Positions 55,736 through 64,000 of a stretch of DNA of 64,000 nucleotides are shown here, piece after piece. Position numbers and translations under genes: made by a program. The stretch's first letter is position 1, and every line of letters starts with the position of its first letter. Origin of the DNA: Plazaster borealis (lineage: Eukaryota > Echinodermata > Asteroidea > Forcipulatida > Labidiasteridae); NCBI GenBank assembly GCA_021014325.1, contig CM037476.1, positions 17,768,827 through 17,832,826 on the forward strand. Reading direction: 5' to 3'. The notes under the pieces were generated by a model. It saw only the letters and a list, made by a program, of their open reading frames with translations, had not been told where the DNA came from and ran no database searches.

Positions 55736-58477
55736 TAAAAAGTTTGGTCTTGAAGATATAAACGAAGTAAAAAGTCAACGAAGACAAAATTTGTCACTAA
55801 TTTAACTGAGGGAGAAAAAAAAAATTGGTTTATTTTTGAACAAATCTTTGAGCAATGGTGTTAAGTCTATACTTGTTTACATAATGTACAATAATATATG
55901 TATGCATAGAATTTTTACAATCAATGAGCGATTCCAGCAAAACCATGACAAAATCATCAAAGTGCATGTATTGTTCTTCGAAAAGATGTTCCCTGTTTTT
56001 AGATGATTATTTATCACAAAAAAGATCACCTGAATGCTTAATAGATCCTGGCAATTTTTAAAAACTTGTTGTTGGTCAGCATTTTGCTGGAACACTCCTC
56101 AAATTTATGAATCTTCAACATTTCCGGATCGACACATTTTCTCTTAACTTATCTGAAAATTTACCGTATTATTAAATCCTGATTTTATAATGCATTGACA
56201 ATGGTAGAGCTAGATGGAACTAAACAATAAAACAGCTTTTGTAATAATTTGTTTTGAAGTGCAATCATTTTTTTTACACAACGATCTTGATTGATGATTG
56301 TTATATATCAACCTTAAGGCCTGATACTTCATAGAGGCAACTGAGACAATCGCCTCCATGCCCCTGGTCATTGCCTTGGTGCCTTTGATATGTTCCAGTA
56401 ACAGTTTTTAATTTATTTTCATAGAGGTACCCCCTAAGGAAAAACCGCCTTGCCCTTTCAAGAACAAAACATCAGGACAGAACCTCTTGGTAAATTAGCG
56501 AGTAAATTTGTTGACTTTTCATTTGTGCTCAAAATTTCACTTATTTTTTTGATGAGTGGCAGTTTCTTGTTTCACAAGAAAAACCTCATCCAGAGCATCT
56601 GTTTAGACATCGGGGGCACCAAGACCACCCTAATATCATGGACTTCCTCAACACAAGCCTTGACGAGGGTTGAAAAATATCACCCAAAAGGAAACGGGTA
56701 AATTGTCAGGACTCAGAACGGTTTTCCTGTCTAACAAACACTACTGCAAGTTAAAAAAGGAGTTTAAGGTCATGGATAATAATGGTACCAAATTTATTGT
56801 ACGCATTTCAATGTAAACATGTTCAAAAGCGCATTACAATAAGACCTGATGGCTAGATAAACCTGTTCAAAAGCGCATTACAATAAGACCTGATGACTCT
56901 TATTACTCATTGTCAAGTAACTTATTGTGGCAGCGTTAATACCTGCAACACCTCTGCTAATATAGTTCAATCTAGAATAGAGTCACATGTTTTCACACTT
57001 TGAAAATTTGATGTGTGTTTGATCGCCAATCATTTAAAGAGCTTATTGTACTGCAGAGTAAGTCCCTTAATATCGTAACAGGACAGCGAGGTGGAGTGGA
57101 GTGAACCACTAAATCCCGCAAAAATGTTTACAAAAGCGTTAATTATGATCAATGCAAACTCAACACAAATGCAGAACTTTCAAGCCCATATGATTGCTAA
57201 GCAAAATGTTGAAAGTGCAAATGCAGTAAATCTGTACTGAACAATTCAGACCAATCTCTTAAAAAAAATGCCACCAAGTGCGAGCATTACCCACTTGCCT
57301 ATGATACAAGTTACCTCAATCCTCCTATACCCTCCTCTCCAATGTCACTCAACACCGAATTGTTTGGACAAAGGATAAGATTGGAATGCCTGACCCAGTG
57401 ATAAGCAATTGTTATTTGGGCCTCAGAATCCTTCTGACAAAAAGGATATTATAGAAGGATTTGGAAGGGTATTATGTACACACAGTGAACAAAGTATTTT
57501 ATGAAAAAACTCGATGATTGTACTGAACAAAATCTCGGAAAAATCTACCTCATGCAACAGGTACACATTTCCATTCTTCGCTCTACACAGTGACAGTACA
57601 AACTCCTATTTTCTCAATCAAATCTGCCCGATCTGAAAAGTTCATTTTTAGCGTTCAATAAATAGGTGAGTTTTTGAATTCAATAACAGGATTGGCTAAA
57701 ATTTATTCAAATGCTGTTTGACGAGACATTAGACATACCATGGATCGTCTTTCACATATTATTCCTGAGATCACTTTTAAAATAAACCATGAGCAATGCT
57801 TGCGGTGGATACCGGCGCTTTAAAAAATTTCCATTACTTTTTTTTAATAAACCCCAAAACAGAACAAGAAAACCCGTTTTCTTCAACCTGTAGAACCATG
57901 GCTCATTTATTTCACCCGACTGTCAACATGTTGATTCATGCGCGGTTTGTGGTTGTAAGATATGAGACCAGTGATTCCAATAACCATTGTATACAGTTTG
58001 CTCCATGACACTTGAGCAGAAAAGACTAGCAGATAAATATTGAAATGCGACCAACCCAACAAATCAGCTAACATAGCATACTGCAGTTGAATATCTGCAG
58101 TGTACTTGGTTGGCTGATCTATTTGTCACATTCTGAAAATGAAGAATATAAAATAATCACCCAGCAAAAAAAGAAGGAAGGTAGGTCTCTCTGAAGGTTA
58201 TAGACCTTGGAAATTTGATAGAATGCAACTGTTGTACAGAGCAACAGCCCTCAAGTGATATTACTGTTGAATTGTCACGTGATAGGAGATTTAGAGATTA
58301 CATATTACTGTTCATTATAAAGTCAACCACCCTCTCTAACTCTCAAAAAGGTTTTTTATATTTTCCTTTTTTTAAAATGTTGAACTCCATAAGTCTTCTA
58401 TTTAGAAGTGTTTCACCAACATTTTAGATTATTATTATTTTGGTTTTTTTTTTAGGGGGATGAGCTAGTCAAAACTT
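55736..58477. other. No gene seen in 2.7 kb
   Basis: Single-copy-like AT-rich DNA. A 41-bp piece (TTCAAAAGCGCATTACAATA...) is repeated at 56822 and 56868. Frames up to 83 codons show nothing recognisable. Confidence 0.4.
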
Positions 58478-58655
58478 TTAAAAAGCTGCTTAAGACACAT
58501 CATTTACTAATAACACATACAAAATCTGATAAACGCTAATAAACAGGTTACAAATATTTGTGACTGTTTCTAAGCTTGTCTATATGTCGTCTTAGCAAGA
58601 ATTTGGGTCAAACAATATTTTCTGCTGTAAACAGTTCTATGAAATTGCTCCATGC
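58478..58655. mobile_element. Highly diverged family E element
   Basis: AAAGCTGCTTAAGACAC to AACAGTTCTATGAAATTGCTCC with the E-type layout between. Ends eroded. Confidence 0.55.
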
Positions 58656-59049
58656 GTACAGTATTTCAATCCCTATGACCCTAGTAAGACAGAGTTTATG
58701 TTACAATTCTACAGAGTAGAATGATTGAAGACTGACGCCCTACCAGGGTCAATCCAACCATAATTAAACCACCAAACAAAAACCAACTGGATGTTTGTTC
58801 CTCTTTGTTTTTTTTTTTATTAATGCTCAGCTGCTGCTCCCTTGCCCATTCATAAATCAAAAAAAATAAAACGTTAAAACAAAAACTGGAAGTTTTCTTT
58901 TAATAGTAAAAATAAGACTCTATACATGAACATCTTGCTTTCGCACTAAAAGAAAGTCAACACAACTTTTATGATACAATGATTTTTGTTGCTGTTTTCT
59001 TCAATTAGAGAAAGAAAGGTGCCCGCTCATGAAAAACAAAATTGAGCAT
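58656..59049. other. No gene seen
   Basis: AT-rich sequence with A and T runs and no repeat family recognised. Confidence 0.4.
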
Positions 59050-59411
59050 AAGGCGAAGAAAAAAAATCATGTTTAGCGTCCCCACCCGCTTCCTTTTTAG
59101 AGGCCGTCTGCCTTTTGTTGGTGCTTTTTTTGTGTGAAAAAAACCCTGAAAAAAAAGAGAAACATTGTAACGATCTTTGACGAACAAAAATTATTTTTGT
59201 CTCATTTTCTGTGGCATCTTGCCCATAAGAAGCCAAGGGGCGGCCATTTTGAAAAAAGCTGGCAACCATCTTGAAAATAACCCAGCCGGTTGTCTTGAAA
59301 AATGTATCGGGCGACCACTTTAAAAAAAAAAAAAAGAAGGAAAAAAAGGCCCTCCTCCTTCCTTTTTTTCAAAAAGGCAGGACACTAAACATGTTTTTTT
59401 TGTTTTTGCCT
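59050..59411. mobile_element. Family J inverted-repeat element, opposite orientation
   Basis: CATGTTTAGCGTCCCCACC on the left and GGCAGGACACTAAACATG on the right. The interior mirrors the copy at 55419 (GGCGGCCATTTTG, GCTGGCAACCATCTTG). Confidence 0.85.
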
Positions 59412-60248
59412 AATCATCACTTCTCGCTGCTTCAAATAAAATAAAAACTTTCTTTTGACCTTTCATACATCACACACGTTGAGCACCTTCTGTTTAACCT
59501 TTCCTCTACACGTTCAGCTACATTTCAAGTACAATTTTTCATAATAAAACCATAATTCCCTTGCTACCACTTAAATCGAATTCCAACATTTCTTTGCTTG
59601 ATTTTGCAGCTCAATGTAATCATGGAGCTATGATGCAATAAGGCTAAGTCGACCATGCTTAGCATGAACGCTTGGCAATGACATACAGATCAAGTAATTT
59701 TTAAGTTTACACATTTTTGTAGTCCTCAAGTCAAATTGATACAATGGATTCTAGTGGATTCCAGGGCAACTGTGGTTGAAGAACAATGAAACAAAATCAA
59801 ACATTTATTTGAATACCGTTTACAAAATAATGGTTCCCTTTGAAGTTATATACACGGTTTTGTTTTTGTTGACCAATTTGGGATGGCTGATTTTTTTCAC
59901 CCAGATACAAGTTACAAGTTCATTTTAGTTTTTTGTTTTTGTTAATTTACACGACTCATAAAAATAAGTCAATTATTTGGAATGCATAACGTAAAACTTA
60001 ACCACAGGGTTGTTTTGAGACAAACAATCTTCTTGAATGTGGTTTTATGTACATTATTGATGGTTCAAAGGTACTGTCTGAAAAAGGTACATGGAAAGTC
60101 CCTTTTTGTTACTGTTTAAATCAAATCACTCTCAAAAGTTTTTGGCAAGTTGGTTTCTGATAACGACAGATCCGTTCGAGACCCTTCAATTGTGGGCCAA
60201 CATTGCTGCAGGGTGCGGTTGGCACAACTTAGCTAACTAGGTCTGCCT
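59412..60248 (-). other. Presumed TENT5 3' UTR and downstream DNA
   Basis: Non-repetitive AT-rich sequence directly after the TENT5 stop codon. AATAAA on the minus strand at 59809-59804 would give a 3' UTR of about 440 bases, but other AATAAA hexamers occur further on and the true end cannot be chosen. No ORF worth reporting. Confidence 0.4.
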
Positions 60249-61577
60249 TTAGTATGCAAAATGCATCCAGTTTGCATTGAAGTTCGAGTACCGGTTGTGG
60301 GGAGCCGCCTTTTGACCGTAGAAGGGGCTTGTGGGATAGTAACCACCTTGACCCCCCTGCTTGTAGTTGTAGGGTAGGAATGGACGCTGCTGGTGATGGT
60401 GGTGGTGGTTATTTGTGGGTGGTGGCATGGCTGCCAGCTGCCGATGGTGATGATGGTGTTGGTGGTTGTTGCTGTTCTGGTACTGGTGGAGTTGTCGTTG
60501 ACGGATGCTATTGCTGATCATCAGCGGATGCCTTTGCTGCTGGTGGTGGAACGCCAGCGATCGCTGGACCTCCTGAGCAAAGTCAGCGATCAGTGTCAGG
60601 GTCTGCCGGCGCTCATGTCCCATCAGACATACCGTACTGGAATCCACAACTCTATGCAGAATCATCAAGTACTCGTACCTACAAACGTCGTCCCCGACAA
60701 AGTGATCATTCAAATAGCTCTCAAGCTTTTGCTGCTGTTGCGGCAACTCGCTGAAGTCGATGAAAAAACGTGAACACATGTATCTTTCCAGGATTTTTAT
60801 TTCCTCATGGCTCGCTGGGATGTATTTCCGGACAAGGAGATTGCAGTACTTGAGTAGCCCACCCCCTCTAATTTCTTCAGGGTTCCGTGTGGCTATCAAC
60901 TTATTGTTGAGGTGGTACAAGGCCTCGTTGAAGTTCCCAAAGACACTTTCGCCGATGACAGTCGGGTAGAAGTTGGAGTTCATGGGGATTTCAGAAAGTT
61001 TATAGAAGAAGAGGAGTGAATCAAGAATGATCTGGAAGGAATCGACGCTGAATTCAAACTGACGCCTCATCCTGTCGACAAATTTGAGTTCGATATTCTT
61101 GCCAGTGTTATTAGACAACGAAATGAGGCTCCAACGATCATTATCAGTGTAGATCTTGACCATTTTTTGCACATACGCCTCTTGCATGGTGCACGAGCTC
61201 ATTTTGGTTGTACTCACCCCCTCCGGAAGAAAATTCAACAGCGAGTTGAATACAGCTTCCTTGATAATGTGGGTGTTTTCAGTCCGGGACATGTCGACTC
61301 CGAAAATAAGGTCCACGTCGTTGTAGGACTGGTGTTCCGAGGCGCCGAGAATGTGGCTGGCCGCCCCACCGTTGAGCCGAACACCACGGACATGCACTCC
61401 TCCGTCTTCAAGTTTGCCCCGTACGACGTCGATCAAGTCCAGGAGGCTCATGTCCAACGTTGGAAAGTTTCCCCGTCCGTGGACCGTCATGGTCTCCCGT
61501 CGGAGGACATGGTCCAGTCGGTTGACCTGGTCGTAACTCAGCACCTGGAATCTAGTGGTTGATTCGGTAGAAGCCAT
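60249..61577 (-). CDS. TENT5: TENT5/FAM46-family terminal nucleotidyltransferase (non-canonical poly(A) polymerase)
   Basis: This 442-residue uninterrupted ORF is the only confident gene. Members of this family add adenosines to mRNA 3' ends, mainly of secreted-protein messages in animals studied. The nucleotidyltransferase signature is visible: the [11 protein letters not shown] loop at residues 68-78 and [11 protein letters not shown] at 85-95, with paired acidic residues D87 and D89. NIELKFVD at 161-168 supplies the third acidic residue, E163. The D-x-D to E spacing matches what I recall for human TENT5C (D90, D92, E166). The helical half follows ([14 protein letters not shown] at 181-194, [28 protein letters not shown] around 214-241), ending near [18 protein letters not shown]. 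Residues 344-442 form a low-complexity His/Gln/Asn tail with two five-His runs (374-378, 391-395), longer than in the vertebrate proteins I know. The start ATG has A at -3 and G at +4. Base composition is much more GC-rich than the surroundings. Which vertebrate paralogue (A-D) it matches cannot be told; an early-branching single-copy gene is likely. Confidence 0.96.
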   Translation of the reverse strand: MASTESTTRFQVLSYDQVNRLDHVLRRETMTVHGRGNFPTLDMSLLDLIDVVRGKLEDGGVHVRGVRLNGGAASHILGASEHQSYNDVDLIFGVDMSRTENTHIIKEAVFNSLLNFLPEGVSTTKMSSCTMQEAYVQKMVKIYTDNDRWSLISLSNNTGKNIELKFVDRMRRQFEFSVDSFQIILDSLLFFYKLSEIPMNSNFYPTVIGESVFGNFNEALYHLNNKLIATRNPEEIRGGGLLKYCNLLVRKYIPASHEEIKILERYMCSRFFIDFSELPQQQQKLESYLNDHFVGDDVCRYEYLMILHRVVDSSTVCLMGHERRQTLTLIADFAQEVQRSLAFHHQQQRHPLMISNSIRQRQLHQYQNSNNHQHHHHHRQLAAMPPPTNNHHHHHQQRPFLPYNYKQGGQGGYYPTSPFYGQKAAPHNRYSNFNANWMHFAY

Positions 61578-61599
61578 GCTTGTCCCACAGATATTCTCC

Positions 61600-61640
61600 A
61601 GTTTTCTTCAGAAAGTGTTAACTGCAAGAACCCAATAAGA
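61600..61640 (-). other. Possible 3' splice site in the TENT5 5' UTR
   Basis: Read on the minus strand, a pyrimidine-rich stretch ends in TTCTTGCAG about 45 bases before the TENT5 start codon, with the boundary between 61622 and 61621. It fits a splice acceptor, so the 5' UTR may be spliced with the whole coding sequence in the last exon. No matching donor is convincing, and an unspliced leader is equally possible. Confidence 0.3.
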
Positions 61641-62700
61641 GGAAAACCAAACGGGGAGTTAAACAAAAGTCAAACTGAACAGTGCTCTCCTCAACGAACA
61701 GACTGTTGCAACTAATAAAATGTCCACCAAGTCGTGCCTGCACTTGTCCTTCCAAAGCTAAGTATTGCAGATGTCAGCAACTCAATCAGCTGGCGCCGCT
61801 TCACTTATATGTGAGCTTTAAAAACACTACGCGAAACAGCTGTTTTATAAATTATTAAATTAAAACAGTTCGTATCACTCGGGAAAATTGCTGTCTAAGT
61901 ATGAAGCAAAATTGGATTTGACAGTTCTTCAAATTCACGGTATAAATTTATTAAACGTTTGACTGTTTCAGAGCTTTTTTGTCGAGGAATGAGAGAACTT
62001 ACTGATGCGCGCAGTTATATAAAACCAGACGCATTTTGCTTAACCAATTGTTTGTCAGTCTCGTAATCTGATTGGTTAGATAATTGAGTTGCCCCTAACG
62101 ATAGCCATACAGCGTGCGAGTTCTCCTTTTATCTCATGAATATTCAGCAATTCTTTTAGATTGCACAGTGTTGGTGTCATAACATTGAAACTGGTTGTGC
62201 AACAATAAGTGCTGAGGTAATTTTCCATGACAAGAATTTTCCGTGACTGTTCAACGGCCGGAATGTACGTCAGAACGGCGGAAAACAAAAACAAACCAAC
62301 ACTGTTCATTTGTTTGGATCAGGTGGGCCATTTTAATTTTTTAACATTCTTGTGAAATAAAACAAACTTGACCGAAATTAGAAAATGCTGCAGTCGTAAT
62401 ATTTCAACAGTATGGAATCTGTAAATGCGTGGGCGTGTACAGTAAATACTTTCGAGTGGGCCGGCGGCCATCGTGTACGTGTATAGGGGGCGGGGCAATC
62501 AGATTGAACTGGGGTGGGGATTAGCGGGGGAGGGCAGCTGGGGTCCCCGTCCGGCATGGTGATGATGTTTATGTAAAGGGGAAAATGAAGGGCGGAGGTC
62601 CGGTAACTCAAACTGACAACAGGACCTGATGGAATATTTTGAATCATGGCCAAAACAAATTCAGCATTTATTTGTTGATTTGTGTTTTATGGACATAAGG
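61641..62700. other. Upstream region of TENT5, no further gene seen
   Basis: Unique-looking sequence apart from the promoter candidate. A G-rich patch lies around 62450-62560. No coding exon or recognised repeat was found. Confidence 0.4.
61984..62024 (-). promoter_or_regulatory. Candidate core promoter of the TENT5 gene (TATA box plus initiator)
   Basis: Minus-strand TTTTATATAA at 62024-62015 is followed about 30 bases downstream by TCTCATTC, an initiator-like motif near 61990. That would give a leader of roughly 410 bases if unspliced. The arrangement is right for a TATA promoter, but in AT-rich DNA such matches arise by chance. A second weaker TATA-like CATATAAG lies near 61805. Confidence 0.35.
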
Positions 62701-62707
62701 CGCGATT

Positions 62708-63078
62708 TTAAAGGCACTATACACGTTTGGTAATTACTCAAAATATATATTAGCATAAAAACTGACTTGGTACGAGCAACAGAGAGCTGTTGATAGTATA
62801 AAACATTGTGAGAAACGACTCCCTCTGAAGTAACGTAGTTTTTGAGAAAGAGGTAATTTCTCACTAAAATAATAAAAGACTTCTTGCAAGAAGCCTTTTA
62901 TTCCTATCTGAAAGCACACAAATTTGTACAACAAGGGTGTTTTTTCTTTCATCATTTTCTTGCAACTTCGATGACCAATTGAGCCCAAATTTTGACAGGC
63001 TTGTTATTTTATGCACATAATGTTGGGATACACCAAGTGAGAACACTGGTCTTTGACAAACGTGTTCAGTGCCTTTAA
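62708..63078 (-). mobile_element. Family A MITE, copy A12
   Basis: TTAA at 62708-62711 and 63075-63078. Centre CTTCTTGCAAGAAG, with outer palindrome arms GAC/GCC mismatched. Eight or so bases (ATTACCAA region) are missing near the right end. Confidence 0.92.
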
Positions 63079-63416
63079 AGACCGCTTTTTGTAGTTATGG
63101 GGAAACATTATCAGTTTCAAATTACACTGAAAGTGAAAACTATCTTATTATTAAGTTTATGGCAGTACCGATCCTCAAGGAAAATATTTCTGTCTGAAAC
63201 ACTCTTAAAAGTCCAAAGGAGAAGAAGGAAAAAAAGCATCTCAGAAGATCCTTAAAATAGCTTATTTCGTTTGCCACGAAGGAATAAGCCCAAAAGGCCT
63301 ATAAGGTGCATAAAATCCCGGACATTTTATTTTTTATCACGAACCGTTTTCGTTGTATTTTCTATTTTAAAAAAACCCACACAAACAAACACCCCAACAC
63401 CCCAACAAACATCCAG
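63079..63416. other. No gene seen
   Basis: Unique-looking sequence leading into the microsatellite. Confidence 0.4.
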
Positions 63417-63520
63417 CAAACAAACAAACAAACAAACAAACAAACAAACAAACAGACAAACACAACAACAACACCGACATCAACAACAAAAACAACAATA
63501 ACAACAACAACAACAACAAT
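63417..63520 (+). repeat. AAAC and CAA microsatellite
   Basis: About ten AAAC units (63417-63459) are followed by imperfect CAA units to about 63520. The 132-codon frame over it is low complexity. Confidence 0.95.
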
Positions 63521-64000
63521 AACCACACAATTTGATGAAGTCTCACACGTTCTTTGCAAGATAATTAAGGGACATGGACATTATTTTATAGTCTTCACTT
63601 CAAGTTTTACTCACGTACTTATTTATCTATTTCAAATCATAGCTTATGAAAACTTGATTTCATTTAAATTATTGGCAATTAAATTGTCCATTTCCTGTTT
63701 GTAGTCATTTTCATAACACATCCCATGTGTACGATTGCGAATGTGATTTCCATGTATGTCTAATAATACTGTACTTATGATTGTGACGAAAATAGAGAAT
63801 GGCCTCGTTTGTTATGGTGAGAGATAATGGTTTTTGTTGTTTGTTTTGATGTTGTTGTTTTTTATTTTGTCAGTAGGGAAATAAAAAATATATAATGGAG
63901 TTTGTATGCTGTACTGATACAACCGATTTAAATTAGAAGCAAACACTAAATTTGTGGAGTTTGAAAATAGATAACAATGATTGTTTTATTTATTCCGCCC
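63521..64000. other. No gene seen
   Basis: AT-rich unique-looking sequence to the window end. Confidence 0.4.

Noticed and set aside
60393..60773. Plus-strand frames of 126 and 131 codons opposite TENT5
   Set aside because: Antisense shadows of the real TENT5 coding sequence, including its His/Gln repeats.
63306..63704. 132-codon frame near the right end
   Set aside because: Low-complexity Thr/Asn/Lys/Gln translation of the AAAC/CAA microsatellite.

Overview
The window is eukaryotic, AT-rich and almost entirely non-coding. It is packed with short inverted-repeat transposons (MITEs), tRNA-headed SINEs and minisatellites. The one clear gene, a TENT5/FAM46 family nucleotidyltransferase, and the repeat families (the pair starting TTAAAGGCA..CGTTTGG and the GGGCCCAATTTCATAGAGC family) suggest an echinoderm, most likely a sea star. 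That identification rests on recognising the repeats and the protein family; no search was run.

Layout. From 1 to about 33 kb lies a dense, nested repeat landscape. It holds TTAA-target MITE families A, B and C, the GGGCCC-ended family E, family G, a foldback retroelement-like family D, other inverted-repeat elements and several SINEs. A 16-bp minisatellite lies at 19.1-20.0 kb. From 33.55 to 37.3 kb there is one 54-bp minisatellite of nearly 70 units with a ~495-bp higher-order period. From 37.3 to 48.7 kb are mixed unique sequence and scattered repeats, including an array of palindromes at 43.2 kb and a promoter-like CCAAT/CRE/TATA cluster at 42.75 kb. From 48.7 to 60.2 kb the sequence is mostly unique with few insertions and is downstream of the gene. 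The TENT5-like ORF lies at 60249-61577 on the minus strand, with a possible TATA box about 440 bp upstream. The window ends with one more MITE and an AAAC/CAA microsatellite.

The most striking signals are structural. (1) In three separate places a TTAA-target MITE sits exactly at the junction of a direct duplication whose outer ends are also TTAA. (2) Very short palindromic insertions (about 20-30 bp, CATGGAG...CTCCATG) are flanked by 7-8 bp target duplications; one is proven by sister repeat copies that give the empty site. (3) The hairpin centre of MITE family A changes between copies while staying palindromic. (4) A foldback element with a perfect 13-bp target duplication carries hammerhead-like motifs at both ends.

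Most open reading frames in the window are accidents of repeats. Apart from TENT5 I found no exon I can defend, though exons under about 60 codons could be missed. No transposase or reverse transcriptase was recognised, so all mobile elements seen look non-autonomous.
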